Source: CAVTHW01 sp963734625
GTDB lineage: Bacteria > Acidobacteriota > Terriglobia > Bryobacterales > Bryobacteraceae
DNA length: 64,000 nt
Reading direction: 5' to 3'
Assembly (NCBI GenBank): GCA_963734625.1
Contig: CAVTHW010000020.1
Span: 1-64,000 of the forward strand
Both the position numbers and the translations under genes were made by a program. A model generated the notes under the pieces. It saw nothing but the letters and a program-made list of their open reading frames with translations, ran no database searches and was not told the origin of the DNA. Below, piece by piece: positions 1 to 9,845 of this stretch (its first letter is position 1; every line of letters begins with the position of its first letter).

Positions 1-2042
1 ACAGATCCCCTGACCGCCCCTCGCTGGCGGTCAGCAACAGCCAGCGGCCGTCCGGGGACACGCTCAATCCATCGCCGAACGTCTGGTCAATTCGGCCGAT
101 GAGATCGGACTTGCCAGTGGAGAACCGGTAGAACCACAACTCGAACCAGCGTTCCGAGTCTGAAGAGGAAAGGTAGTAGATGCCATCCTTGCGGACCGCA
201 AAGTTCTGGGATCGACTTCCCAAGACCCGGAAATCGCCCACCGGACTCTCTTCGCCCCCATTGCGTGGAATCTTGAAGATGACCCCCGGCATCCCCTGCC
301 GGGCGAAGTACACCGTCTTCCCGTCCGGCGACTCCACCGGTCCGTTACCGCCGCCCTTGGTAAGCTGTACCGCATCGGCCTCGGTTCCGTCCGGCGGCAT
401 CTTCCATACTTGAGGCGACCCCGACCGGTCGGATGTGAAGTAGATCCAATTCCCATCGTGAGACCAACTCGGCAGGAAGTCCCTCGCCGGACTCCGCGTC
501 ACCGGGCGCACGGCGCCGCCACTGGCAGGGACGGTGCAGATGTCGTCATTTCCCTGGTTCTGACACTCAAAGACGAGTTGGTCACCTTTCGGTGACCAGC
601 GCGCGGGCCCCGGAAACATCCCGATGGTCGGAGCTATCTCGATCGGTCCTGAGCCATCCGAATCGGAGATATATACCCGCATCCCATGCCCACGACGGGA
701 CACGAAAGCGATCCTTTTCCCATCCGGGGCGACCTCGGGATGGAACTCGCTGCCGCTCGATGGAAGGACCCGGCTAACTCGCATGCCACCCTCAAGGTCG
801 ACGCGCAAGATGTGCTGCTCCATCACAGCGTCCTGATAGGCCAACCGGTCCCCGCGGAGGGAGATAGCCCAGAAGGTACCAACCCGCCCAACGGATTCAA
901 TCTGTGAAGCCGGGCGAGAGCCGTCGTACGGAACCCGCCACAACGTTCTTACCCCCTCCTTGCTGACGGCTGTGTGGAGTACCTCGCTGCTGTCGCCGGT
1001 CCACATTGGGTTCCCCACGCGGAAAGTCCCATCTGTGCGTGTAAGCTGCCAGGGTTCCCCCAGGGGACGGTAGTCCGGGCTGAGTCGGACAACGAACAGA
1101 TTGAAATTTCCCCCCCCCCGTCGAGGCGCGCAGAAACGCCAGCCTCTTGCCATTCGGCGCGATCGCCGGGCAGCAATCTCCCGCGGATTGCGCGATCGGC
1201 ACCGTGAGGGGACGAACTTCCAGCGTCTCCACTGAATGGAGCGCGATGCCGGCTGGAGCGTCCCGGGCCTCGGCCTGGCGTGCGATAATCCACTTCCCAT
1301 CGGGCGTCCAGCAGAGAGCGGGGAAGAAGTTCGTTCGAGGTTGAGAGGGGACGGTGGAACCGCGAATCCTGCGTTCTGGGCCCCCAAGCGCGGGCACGGT
1401 CAGGACTTCGGTGTTCGCTGACCCGCGTACCCAGCGGCAAAACGCGATCAGGCTGCCATCTGGAGACCAGGCAGGATAGTTGTCCACAGCCGGATCCGTG
1501 GTCAACCGCAATGGCCCCCCGGAGTAGAGGTGTTTCACATAAATGTCGATATTGTCCTGCTTTTCGCCGTTCCAGGCAAAGGCGATTTGCCTTTCGTCCG
1601 GAGAAAACGCGGGCATTCGCTCCTCCCCGGCATACCTGGTTAGAGGCACAACCCGAATTGGTGGAGCCGGAGGCTTCGACCGAACCAGGCGCCAGACTGT
1701 GCCGCCCAGCGCCAGTATGAGAACCGGCACAGCCACCCAGAGTACCCGCCAGGTTCTCCACCAGGGGCCTGAGACCCGGGCTGGTTGCTCCTCTTTCCCG
1801 TTGGGCGGCGGCGGGCTCTGGCGCAGCCACTCATCGAGTTCGGACTTGTAGGCAAATACCGCGCCCCTGACCCGCCCTTCCGTTCGCCGGTAGACGGGCA
1901 ACCCGCCGGTCTCTTCCCAGCGCTGCACGGTACGGACATCCCGGTTCAGGTAGCGGGCGATGTCCTTCCAGGAATCGAGGCGGTCGCTCGCAAACGGTCC
2001 CGTCTGCGGGACCTTTGGAAGCCGGGGATCCACTGTGCCCAT
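1..2042 (-). CDS. HTH - transmembrane - PD40 (TolB-like) sensor/regulator, partial, with one frameshift
   Basis: Starts at ATG 2042 and runs off the left window edge. Residues about 20-75 form a helix-turn-helix of the excisionase/MerR-like kind (DSWKDIARYLNRDVRTVQRW), followed by a proline-rich linker, one membrane span near residues 98-120 (VLWVAVPVLILALGG) and then WD40-like PD40 repeats (repeated SPDG/APDGK motifs). This matches an acidobacterial one-component design in which a cytoplasmic DNA-binding head is joined to a periplasmic beta-propeller. The frame breaks at a run of ten C (plus strand 1110-1119). Removing one base restores a frame continuing NFNLFVVRLSPDYRPLGEPW and staying open to position 1 with more PD40 repeats. 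It is divergent from the secreted-protein gene at 2218. Its ligand is unknown. Confidence 0.75.
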
Positions 2043-2126
2043 GGCTTACCCTTTCGGATGTGGGGATCTGATTGTACCCGAAACCCCGGGCCGCATCAAT
2101 CCCTCCCGGCCGCAAACGACGTCGCA

Positions 2127-2176
2127 CGGCAAGAGACGGCATTCAATCCATGTCGTCTCTTGCCGCTTGGCAAGAG
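2127..2176. promoter_or_regulatory. Overlapping inverted repeats in a divergent intergenic region
   Basis: The 12-base arm CGGCAAGAGACG (2127-2138) is perfectly inverted at 2154-2165. A third half-site GGCAAGAG (2169-2176) pairs with the middle arm across four bases. It lies between the divergent starts at 2042 and 2218, so it could be an operator, perhaps for the HTH-PD40 protein, or two mutually exclusive hairpins in the leader of the 2218 gene. No T tract follows, so a simple terminator is unlikely. Confidence 0.5.
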
Positions 2177-2217
2177 CCCGGCTCGGGGGCATCATTCCTG
2201 TCGGGAGGTAGTAGACA

Positions 2218-2691
2218 ATGCGAAAGTTACTCTTGACCGCAGCCATCCTGGGCGCCCTTTCTTTGGCCGCCTTTGCTGACTGCACCATGGAAAACGTTGC
2301 CGGGACCTACGGATACGTGGGTTCCGGAACCGTCGTAACCACAGGCACAAACCCGTTGGGATTCCCGCCGGGCACCTACTCTTCTGTGGGAACACTTGCC
2401 TTCGATGGGGAGGGAAACCTCCTCATCACGGATACAGCTAGAGTTGACGACATTTTCTTGCCGCCTACCACCTACGTAAGTACCTATACGGTCGACAAGC
2501 AGTGCGTTGGATCCTTCACCATAGCTGGTTTTGCCGGTGTGGTTCCAGCTCCGCACTTCAAAGTCGTGTTCGTGGACAACCGCAAAGGAATACGCGCGAT
2601 AAGCCTGCTTCCAGGGCTCATCGTGAACTATGTGGGCACGACCAGAATCGAGGGCAAGAAACACGAAATCGGTAAGAAGAAGGGGGATTGA
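2218..2691 (+). CDS. Small secreted protein of unknown function
   Basis: 157 residues with a clear signal peptide (MRKLLLTAAILGALSLAAFA, cleavage before DCTMEN). A strong Shine-Dalgarno (GGGAGG) about 10 bases upstream of ATG 2218 supports the start. The mature part is rich in Gly, Thr and Val, contains a 'GTYGYVGSGT' stretch and repeated beta-prone segments, and ends in a lysine-rich tail. Similar short exported proteins with a GTYG-type start occur in Acidobacteria, but I do not recognise a named domain. It lies 37 bases upstream of the hydrolase gene and may be cotranscribed with it. Confidence 0.65.
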   Translation: MRKLLLTAAILGALSLAAFADCTMENVAGTYGYVGSGTVVTTGTNPLGFPPGTYSSVGTLAFDGEGNLLITDTARVDDIFLPPTTYVSTYTVDKQCVGSFTIAGFAGVVPAPHFKVVFVDNRKGIRAISLLPGLIVNYVGTTRIEGKKHEIGKKKGD

Positions 2692-2728
2692 CCGCCCGGA
2701 ACAGGAAACCTAAAGGAGTGTACCCAAA

Positions 2729-4108
2729 ATGTTGAATCGAATCGGCATTGCTGCAACAATCTCAATCGCCTTGGCCGCCGCCCTGATGGGCGCGGTCCCG
2801 AATCCAATCGTGACCGGACCGATTCCGGCAACCGTACCGCCGGGCGACCCGTCTCACGACTACCCTTTCTTCTCGACTACGCTCGATCTGGCGAGCTTCG
2901 GCTACATCGAAGAGGAGTTCCTTTTCGAAGGCACCGCAAATCGTTACGGGTTCCCAAGCCCACCGCTGTACGAACCGACCGTTTCCGCTGGCGGTTACTA
3001 CAAAACACGCATGGTCGTCCGCAGACCGGCATCCCCCGGCAAGTTCAACGGGATTGTCTTGATGGAGTGGCAGAACGTGACGGCTGGGTATGACCTGGAT
3101 GCCCTGTGGGCTACATCTTCCGAGCATTACCTTCGGCGCGGCTACGCCTGGATCGGAGTCTCTGCCCAGCGTGCGGGAATCCATACGCCTGGGACGGGGC
3201 TCAAGGCGTGGAGCCCGAGCCGCTACGGGACGCTTGATGTAACTCGAAATGGCACCATCATGGATGACGCGCTCTCCTTCGACATCTTCTCCCAGGCCGC
3301 CCAAGCTGTGCGAAGCCCTGTGGGGGTCAATCCCATGGGGGGCCTGGTGGTGGAGCGGGTGGTCGCGATGGGGGCCTCGCAGAGCACCATCCGCCTCGTG
3401 CGGTATCACAACTCGATCCAACCACTGGCCGGTGTGTTCGACGGCTTCCTCCTGTTCTCGGGCGGGCCGACCCTCCGCACGGACCGCGACGTCAAGGTCT
3501 TCAAGATTCTGAGTGAGACCGACGTCGCAGGCAATCAGGCCGCCTTGCGCCAGCCGGATTCGGACCATTTCCGGAGGTGGGAAGTCGCCGGCTCGGCTCA
3601 CCTCGATTTCTATGCTGCGCAAGCGTTTGAGCCACTCCAGGCGCGCGATCTCCCGCCTTCGACACCCGCAGCCTGTTATCTTCCGCCGCTCAGCCGGATC
3701 CCGATGAGATTCGTAGGAAGCGCGGCCATAGACCACATGGTGGCATGGGTGAGTCACAACATTGAGCCGCCCACGGCGCCGGAGATCGAGCTCCTCTCCA
3801 TCACCCCGACATCGGCGGTTGTGGCCCGGGACGGCTTCGGCAACGCGCTGGGCGGCATTCGCTTGTCGCAACATGCCGTGCCCACCGCCACGAACACCGG
3901 CCTGAATTCGGGGCCGGGCTACTGCAGCCTTTACGGCTCATTCCTACCCTTCGGCGAGAATACGCTGGACGCGCTTTACGGCAACCACGGGAAATACGTT
4001 AGTCAGGTCGTCCAATGGACCCACGGGACCCTGAAGGATGGCTTCATCGTCCCGGAAGACGCCGTCGCGACCATTGTTGAAGCCGCGGAGTCGGAGGTTG
4101 GCAAGTAG
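2729..4108 (+). CDS. Secreted alpha/beta hydrolase domain protein
   Basis: 459 residues with a hydrophobic N-terminal signal (IGIAATISIALAAALMGA), preceded by AAAGGAG. The body resembles the uncharacterised alpha/beta hydrolase family PF20091: a 'GIVLMEWQNVTAGYDLD' segment, 'GYAWIGVSAQRAGI', and a nucleophile elbow GASQS near residue 215. An acid is plausible in the 'ETDVAG' region, and a His lies in 'GSAHLDF'. The family is annotated as esterase/hydrolase with no settled substrate. The protein should act in the periplasm or outside the cell. It ends with TAG. Confidence 0.75.
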   Translation: MLNRIGIAATISIALAAALMGAVPNPIVTGPIPATVPPGDPSHDYPFFSTTLDLASFGYIEEEFLFEGTANRYGFPSPPLYEPTVSAGGYYKTRMVVRRPASPGKFNGIVLMEWQNVTAGYDLDALWATSSEHYLRRGYAWIGVSAQRAGIHTPGTGLKAWSPSRYGTLDVTRNGTIMDDALSFDIFSQAAQAVRSPVGVNPMGGLVVERVVAMGASQSTIRLVRYHNSIQPLAGVFDGFLLFSGGPTLRTDRDVKVFKILSETDVAGNQAALRQPDSDHFRRWEVAGSAHLDFYAAQAFEPLQARDLPPSTPAACYLPPLSRIPMRFVGSAAIDHMVAWVSHNIEPPTAPEIELLSITPTSAVVARDGFGNALGGIRLSQHAVPTATNTGLNSGPGYCSLYGSFLPFGENTLDALYGNHGKYVSQVVQWTHGTLKDGFIVPEDAVATIVEAAESEVGK

Positions 4109-4146
4109 ACTGTACTGGTGCCGCGGCAATTGAAAGGCATTTGCTT

Positions 4147-4886
4147 GTGAAACACGCGGTAATGCGGTGCATTGCCGTGCTCGGCGGTTCGACTCTGTTG
4201 TCTTAGAGCCAGGAGCCGCCGAGCACCTTCAGGGTTGACGTCCGGCTGGTGCAGGTCCAGGCCACGTTCCGTGACGGGCAGGGGCGGTATCTGGATGACC
4301 TCTCGAAAGAGCAGATCCTGGTTCTTGAGGACGGCAAACCCCAAGACATCGTTGCCTTCGAACCTCCCAACACGCGGCTCACGTGCGGGATCCTTTCACC
4401 GAGGACAAGGGCGCAGCCAAGGCGGCTGTGATGGGAATTCGATCCGGGGGCGCTACCGCGCTCTTCGACGCGATTGCCGGATTCAGTGAGTCTGTGTCGG
4501 CTCAGCCCGGCAAGAAGGCGATCATCGTGTTCACCGATGGCTCGGACAACCACAGCCGGCTGAGCGCCGGGGCGGCCTCCGCGCGGGCCAGACAGTCGGG
4601 CGTACCCATCTATTCAGTAGTCCCGGGCGCCGCGCTAACCGATAGGGACTTGATCCAGGTGGTTGCTCAGATAGCCGACTCCACCGGTGGTGAGCAGTAC
4701 TTCGCCTGGAGGCCGTCGGATGTTGAGGGCATCTTTCAGGACATCTCCGCCGACCTGAACCACGCCTACCTGCTCGGCTACAAATCGCCGGGATCCGCGG
4801 ACAAGGGTTGGCGCAGGATTCAACTATCGGTCCGGCTTCCAGGAAGAGTCGCGATCCGCGCCCAGAAGGGTTACTACCCCCAGTGA
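4147..4886 (+). pseudogene. VWFA-related acidobacterial protein (TIGR03436 type), degraded
   Basis: A GTG start at 4147 opens a signal-like peptide that hits an in-frame TAG at 4204-4206. The same frame then reads SQEPPSTFRVDVRLVQVQAT, typical of the family start, up to LTCGIL near 4392. There the sequence changes frame and joins DPFTEDKGAAKAAVMG. In intact members about 40-50 residues lie between these points, including the MIDAS DxSxS motif, so an internal deletion has removed the metal site. The rest (GKKAIIVFTDGSDNHS to QKGYYPQ) is well preserved. It sits just upstream of an Oar-like receptor gene. Confidence 0.75.
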
Positions 4887-4943
4887 GATCCCGGTTGCCA
4901 CCCGGCAGCGCAAGGTATATGCTGGGTCCCCAGGAGTCCAGCG

Positions 4944-7900
4944 GTGTTGCGCCTGCCTGCAATGTCTTTGGCGCTGCTCATGGTGTGCCGGATGGGCATG
5001 GCACAGGTGGCCGCGGCTCGGCTGGAGGGTGTGGTCCAGGATGCCTCGGGGGCCGTCGTGCCGGGCGCCAAAGTCTCGGTGGTCAACACCCGAACCCAGT
5101 CACTGACGGAGACGCTGGTCAGTCCTGAGGGTCTATTCGCGTTTCCGTCCTTGCAGCCCAGCCTCTATGAACTCAGCGCGGAAGCGGCGGGGTTCCGTAG
5201 GGCCGTGGTTTCCGATCTCGAACTGAACGTCGGCGGTACGGTCTCCCAAACCGTGGTACTGCAGGTGGGGGATCTCACACAAAGCGTAACGGTGGTAGCC
5301 GGCGCGGTTCGCGTGCAGAACAGCGACGCCCAGATATCGCGCGCCACTACGCTGCGCGATATCGAGGTGCTTCCGGAACTCGATCGCGCACCGCTTCAAC
5401 TGGCCATCTTCAACCCGGGCATTCAGATCGATCCCACGGACTGGTACTCGTTGTCTCGCGTGAACGGTACGCGCACAGGCTCCAATAACGCCAGGCTGGA
5501 TGGCATCGATACCAACGACGCCATGACACCACGCCTGGTCCTCTCGGTCGCCCCCTTCAATCAGGACTCCATCGAGGAGTTTCGTATCGTCACCAGCGGC
5601 GGCAAGGCCGAGTACGGCCGCAGTGCAGGCGCCCAGATCGACCTGATCACCCGCTCGGGCAGCAACACACTGCACGGCAACGCCTTCGAGTACCACCGCA
5701 ACACGGTACTGAACGCGAACACGTTCTTCAACAATTCATCGGGTAACGAGCGTCCCGTCTTTATCCAGAACATCTTCGGCGCCTCTCTCGGTGGACCGAT
5801 TCACCGCGACCGAACCTTCATTTTTGCGAACTACCAGGGACAGCGGACCGCCCAGCAGGAGGTCCGCAATCGCCTCGTGCTGACTTCGGAGGCCAAAGCC
5901 GGCGTGTTCCGTTGGAAGTCCGCCGGCAGCCCCTTCGACATTGTCGCCAACGACCCAAAACACAAGGGCATCGATCTGAAAGTGGCCGAAATCCTAAAGC
6001 TGTTGCCCGACCCTAACAACTCCGACATCGGCGACGGATTGAACACGGCCGGCTTCCGTTTCAACGCTCCGGCTGGTCGAACCGGAGATCAGTACACCGT
6101 CAGGGCCGATCACACTCTCTGGAGCGGCCACCGCCTCTTTTTCCGCTGGGGTGGGGGCCGTACCTTGTATATCGACACCATCAACGGTCAAGAGGCAACT
6201 TACCCTGGCCAACTGAACGGCACCCAGGGGGGAAGCAGCTATGCGTATTCGATAGGCTCGGACTGGTCGATCACCCCGCGCCTGGTCAACGAGCTTCGAG
6301 TAGGCGGCGACGCTTACACCTGGGATTTTCTTCGCCCGGCGCGCCTACCTGACCCCATGCTGCGGGCCAACTCCTGGACCGATCCGCTCAACCCGGCTTT
6401 CAGCAGTGGCCGCCGTCTCCCGGTCCACCAAGTTACCGACAATCTCACGATTGTCCAAGGCAAGCACATCTTCAAGGCCGGCCTCGAGTGGCGCTTCACC
6501 AGCCAGCGAACCTACAACTACTCCGGCGCCTGGCCCAACGTCAGCTTTGATACAACGAATGCCCCCGTCCCAGCAAGCGCCGGTCCTGCCGGCCTCGCCA
6601 TCGAAGATCGCCGGACCTTCGAAAGACTGTACAACGACCTGCTGGGCCGCATGGGCCTGGTGACGCAGAGATTCTACAGCGACCTGGAGAAGTTCCAGCC
6701 GGCCGGTACCCCGCGCGCGCGCGCCCACAGGTTCCGTGAATACGGCTACTTCTTTCAGGACGATTGGAGGATCCATCCGCGCTTCGTCCTGAATCTCGGT
6801 CTGCGCTATGAGTTTTCCGGAGTGCCCATTGAAACCGGCGGGTATGAGGGCACGGTAGATAAGGCTGCCCTCATCAGTTCCACTGCGCGCCTCGCGGATC
6901 TCGCTATCCAGAGGAGCAGCCGCTGGTATAACAACGACTTCAACAACTTCGCCCCGCGGGTTGGCTTTGCCTGGGACCCCACCGGCAGCGGCAAGACCGC
7001 CCTGCGCGCCAACTGGGGCATCTTCTACGACCGGCTAATCGGCGCTACGGCCGGCTCCGTGGACAACAACACGCCCGGTTTCGCGCAGGTTGTTAACTTG
7101 TATCCGAACCGGGCATCCGGCGCCGATGCCCGCTTGAGCGATGGCATCCCGCTGCCCCAGCAACCCACCGCCCCCATCCTGCGCCCGGCGGCGAACCGCG
7201 GGACGGACAACCTCTTCCTGTTCGCCCCCAACCTTCGGACGGGCTACGTTCAGCATTACAGCCTCACCCTCCAGCGGGAGATATTCAAGAACACCTTCAT
7301 TGAGGCCGGCTACGTTGGCACCCACGGCACCAAGCTGTTCATGGATCTCAACCTCAACCAGCCCCGCATCTACGAAGATTTCCTGCGCTGCTTCCGCGAA
7401 CTTCAAGCGTTTCGCGCCAGTGGGGTGCCGCCTTCTGGCTCAAATACGCTGGTGCGCATGTTCGGCGGCTCGGCGGCCTCGGCCGTCGACGCCGTTGGCG
7501 ACAGCAACCTCAGAGATGGTACCGTGGGCACCGCTGCCGAGTCCTTTGACCGTTTGAAGTTCGGCTCCTACGCCTCAGCCGGCGTCTCGGATTTCTACCT
7601 CCGCAATTTCCCCCAATTCAAGAACGTAGTGGTGGGCACCAACGACGGCCGTTCCTACTACGATTCCTTCCAATTGAGCCTGCGCCGCCAGACCGGCGCA
7701 CTGAGGTTTGTCGCCAACTATACCTTCTCCAAGACTATTGACAACACATCAAGCGAGGGCCAAGGCTTTACCAGTCCCATCGACAACTTCAACGTCCGGC
7801 TCAATCGGGCGCGGGGCGACTACGACATCCCGCATGCTTTCAACTCGAGCATCATCTACGCCCTGCCCTTCGGCAAGGGCCGCCCCTTTGCGGGCCGCAC

Positions 7901-8378
7901 CCCGCGTTGGGTGGACTCGTTTGTTGGCGGCTGGGATCTCGGGCTGCTGACCATCTGGCAGAGCGGCCGGGTGGTCACTTATCTTTCGGGATACGCCACC
8001 GGTCCGACAACCTTGAGCAGCTTCGTGGATTACACGGGTGACCGCAATATTGGCGGCGTGATGCGCCAGGGCGACGGGGTGTATTGGCTCACGCCAGAAG
8101 AGATCACCCGCTTTTCCGTTCCCCAGGCAGGCGAGATCGGCACGGGCGGCCGCAATTCATTTCGCGGGCCCCGGTTCTTCAATGCGGACATTTCAATGGC
8201 GAAGAAATTCAGAATCACCGAGCGGCAGGCGATCTCCTTCCGCGCCGAAGCCTACAACCTGTTCAACAACGCCAATTTCGCGGCGCCAAACGCCACGCTG
8301 GACGCGTCCTTTGGGAAGCTCTCGGCCAACGTGGGCAATGCCCGCGTCCTTCAAGGGGCGCTGCGCTACGAATTCTGA
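4944..8378 (+). CDS. Oar-like TonB-dependent outer-membrane receptor with carboxypeptidase-regulatory domain
   Basis: 1144 residues. A signal peptide (LALLMVCRMGMAQ) is followed by a CarboxypepD_reg/CnaB-like domain at about residues 25-105 (GVVQDASGAVVPGAKVSVVN ... FPSLQPSLYEL), a plug region (RVNGTRTGSNNARLDGID; FRIVTSGGKAEYGRSAGA) and a long beta-barrel ending in aromatic ALRYEF, as outer-membrane barrels do. Size and order fit the Oar-like family expanded in Solibacter relatives. The substrate cannot be told from sequence. GC3 and frame are intact throughout. No TonB or ExbBD genes lie nearby. Confidence 0.88.
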   Translation: MLRLPAMSLALLMVCRMGMAQVAAARLEGVVQDASGAVVPGAKVSVVNTRTQSLTETLVSPEGLFAFPSLQPSLYELSAEAAGFRRAVVSDLELNVGGTVSQTVVLQVGDLTQSVTVVAGAVRVQNSDAQISRATTLRDIEVLPELDRAPLQLAIFNPGIQIDPTDWYSLSRVNGTRTGSNNARLDGIDTNDAMTPRLVLSVAPFNQDSIEEFRIVTSGGKAEYGRSAGAQIDLITRSGSNTLHGNAFEYHRNTVLNANTFFNNSSGNERPVFIQNIFGASLGGPIHRDRTFIFANYQGQRTAQQEVRNRLVLTSEAKAGVFRWKSAGSPFDIVANDPKHKGIDLKVAEILKLLPDPNNSDIGDGLNTAGFRFNAPAGRTGDQYTVRADHTLWSGHRLFFRWGGGRTLYIDTINGQEATYPGQLNGTQGGSSYAYSIGSDWSITPRLVNELRVGGDAYTWDFLRPARLPDPMLRANSWTDPLNPAFSSGRRLPVHQVTDNLTIVQGKHIFKAGLEWRFTSQRTYNYSGAWPNVSFDTTNAPVPASAGPAGLAIEDRRTFERLYNDLLGRMGLVTQRFYSDLEKFQPAGTPRARAHRFREYGYFFQDDWRIHPRFVLNLGLRYEFSGVPIETGGYEGTVDKAALISSTARLADLAIQRSSRWYNNDFNNFAPRVGFAWDPTGSGKTALRANWGIFYDRLIGATAGSVDNNTPGFAQVVNLYPNRASGADARLSDGIPLPQQPTAPILRPAANRGTDNLFLFAPNLRTGYVQHYSLTLQREIFKNTFIEAGYVGTHGTKLFMDLNLNQPRIYEDFLRCFRELQAFRASGVPPSGSNTLVRMFGGSAASAVDAVGDSNLRDGTVGTAAESFDRLKFGSYASAGVSDFYLRNFPQFKNVVVGTNDGRSYYDSFQLSLRRQTGALRFVANYTFSKTIDNTSSEGQGFTSPIDNFNVRLNRARGDYDIPHAFNSSIIYALPFGKGRPFAGRTPRWVDSFVGGWDLGLLTIWQSGRVVTYLSGYATGPTTLSSFVDYTGDRNIGGVMRQGDGVYWLTPEEITRFSVPQAGEIGTGGRNSFRGPRFFNADISMAKKFRITERQAISFRAEAYNLFNNANFAAPNATLDASFGKLSANVGNARVLQGALRYEF

Positions 8379-8815
8379 GCGACCCGGCGCCCAATTGCGA
8401 ATTGCACGACACGGCGGCGCGCTGGGCTGCACGCTGCGTGCCTCTGCGACACGCCGGTATTCATCGCCGCACGCCATTTCAGGTTATGGCCGGTCGGCGC
8501 CCCAGTCGGAAGCTATGCCTCGTTCTGCGGACTACTCCTCACAGACGCAGGCTTCTTCGCTCCAGGCCCTTGGGACCGGATAGCTCCCAAAGACACCCGT
8601 AGTCTTCATCTATCGGACTGAAGTGTCACGGCGGTGCTGGTCCGTGTGAACGCTGATGACGGCGCTCCCTGTTCTGTCAGATACTCGACTCGTGCATTTG
8701 GGCTTCAGACCGGTGGCTCTCATCTCGAGCGAGGGGGGAAATGCGGAGAGAGAGCAAAACCCAGGTTCATTACCCAAAAACTACAGTCTGTCGCTCGTAA
8801 ATAATTGATTCTATC
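8379..8815. other. Intergenic region without a convincing gene; right end is a repeat
   Basis: No frame shows coding-like composition or a credible start. Positions 8722-8815 are roughly 70 percent alike to 21022-21110, the 3' flank of tRNA-Ser on the minus strand. Both contain 'aaatgcggagagag' and an A/T-rich 'taa(g/a)t(t)attga' just before the tRNA 3' end. I see nothing recognisable in 8379-8721. Confidence 0.5.
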
Positions 8816-8902
8816 TGGCGGAGAGAGAGGGATTTGAACCCTCGAGGGGTCAATACAATCTGCAAGCTGCAGATTCCTCGTTGCCAGGAGTGCCATATCT
8901 CC
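8816..8902 (-). ncRNA. tRNA-Ser-derived RNA with closed anticodon arm, copy 1
   Basis: 87 nt on the minus strand. The 3' half is a perfect T arm (GAGGG, TTCAAAT, CCCTC) plus acceptor strand TCTCTCC, discriminator G and encoded CCA, as in tRNA-Ser at 21111. The 5' end GGAGATATGG pairs at 6 of 7 acceptor positions, and T8, G18, G19 and A21 are in their usual places. The anticodon arm is an 8-bp hairpin AATCTGCA/TGCAGATT with loop GCT, and U33 is replaced by A. Normal decoding is therefore unlikely. It is either a pseudo-tRNA or a tRNA-like RNA with another role. Confidence 0.5.
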
Positions 8903-8938
8903 CAGGGCTCCCGTCGCGCATTGCCCAAAATTGCCCAA
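8816..8938. repeat. 123-bp direct repeat, copy 1 (tRNA-like RNA plus 36 bp of 5' flank)
   Basis: Matches 19480-19602 at all but about 6 positions. The identity stops abruptly after the doubled 'ttgcccaaaattgcccaa' motif at its right end. The left 29 bases equal the 3' end of tRNA-Ser(GGA), so an attachment-site origin is also possible. No integrase gene is in the window. Confidence 0.8.
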
Positions 8939-9068
8939 ATCTTGAGCAGGCCGGATCGATGAATCAACGAGCGGGCCGCACCTTCAGGACCCGGCTGAAT
9001 TTCACTGTAGAGTTTCTGACGAATTTCCTGCACCCGCAGCAGCCGTACGGAACGTCAGAATCCCTTGT

Positions 9069-9845
9069 ATGACAGAACCTGCACAATGGGCTGGCGTTTC
9101 CAGCGAGGAGGTGGTTCCTGGGGCAGGGTCCGTCCAGGGCGCCGGACATCTCTCGGGTGAGCTGCTTATTGTCGATGACGACACAGAGCTCTGCGCCATG
9201 CTTGTGGACTTCTTTCGGCAAGAGGAGTTCCTCGTCGAAACCGAACAGGACGGTGAGCTTGGTCTGGCCCGCGCACTCGCCGAGTCTTTCGACCTGCTCG
9301 TGCTCGACGTTATGCTGCCTGGGCTCGACGGGTTCGAGGCGCTTCGGCGTCTGCGCAGAAGGTCCAGAGTACCGGTGTTAATGTTAACCGCAAGAGGGGG
9401 GAAGGAGGAAACGGTCCGCGGCCTGCAACTGGGAGCGGACGATTATCTCGCCAAGCCGTTCGATCCGGATGAATTGCTTGCGCGGATCCGAGCCATTCTT
9501 CGCCGTGTCGTGAGGTTTCCGAAGGGTATTCCGGAAACACTACAAGTCGGTGAACTGCGGCTGTTTCCCGGGTCCCGTGAAGCCTGCTTCCGCAGGAGGC
9601 CACTCGGGCTCACCGCCATGGAGTGCGAGATTCTGGAACAGCTCATGCGTTCCTGTGGGCGGGCGGTGTCGCGCGACCAGTTGACCTTCGCACTATACAA
9701 TCGCCTGGCATCTCCCTTCGAAAGAGCAGTGGATACCCATGTCAGCCGCCTCCGCCGCAAGTTGGGAGAAGGAGGTCGAATGATCCTGAGCGTGCGGGGA
9801 ACAGGTTATCAATTGAGCGTTTCACCGGAAGCAAACACGCCGTGA
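9069..9845 (+). CDS. OmpR/PhoB-family DNA-binding response regulator
   Basis: 258 residues. The receiver domain (about residues 32-145) has the acidic pocket IVDDDTE, phospho-acceptor Asp in LVLDVMLPGLDG, the Thr of MLTARGG and the Lys of LAKPFDPDE. The C-terminal winged helix (LTAMECEILEQL ... RAVDTHVSRLRRKLG ... RGTGYQL) is typical of OmpR/PhoB. The first 30 residues look atypical and no clear ribosome-binding site precedes ATG 9069, so a later start is possible. Its stop overlaps the kinase start by four bases (GTGA), which predicts translational coupling. Targets may include the envelope genes downstream. Confidence 0.88.
   Translation: MTEPAQWAGVSSEEVVPGAGSVQGAGHLSGELLIVDDDTELCAMLVDFFRQEEFLVETEQDGELGLARALAESFDLLVLDVMLPGLDGFEALRRLRRRSRVPVLMLTARGGKEETVRGLQLGADDYLAKPFDPDELLARIRAILRRVVRFPKGIPETLQVGELRLFPGSREACFRRRPLGLTAMECEILEQLMRSCGRAVSRDQLTFALYNRLASPFERAVDTHVSRLRRKLGEGGRMILSVRGTGYQLSVSPEANTP

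Noticed and set aside
2762..3874. Minus-strand 370-codon frame opposite the hydrolase gene
   Set aside because: Its composition is that of a reverse-frame shadow, and the plus-strand hydrolase has a signal peptide, ribosome-binding site and family motifs.
8816..8902. Assigning a normal serine tRNA with anticodon GCT
   Set aside because: The GCT falls in the loop, but U33 is replaced by A and the arm closes into an 8-bp hairpin; the second copy does not keep the triplet.
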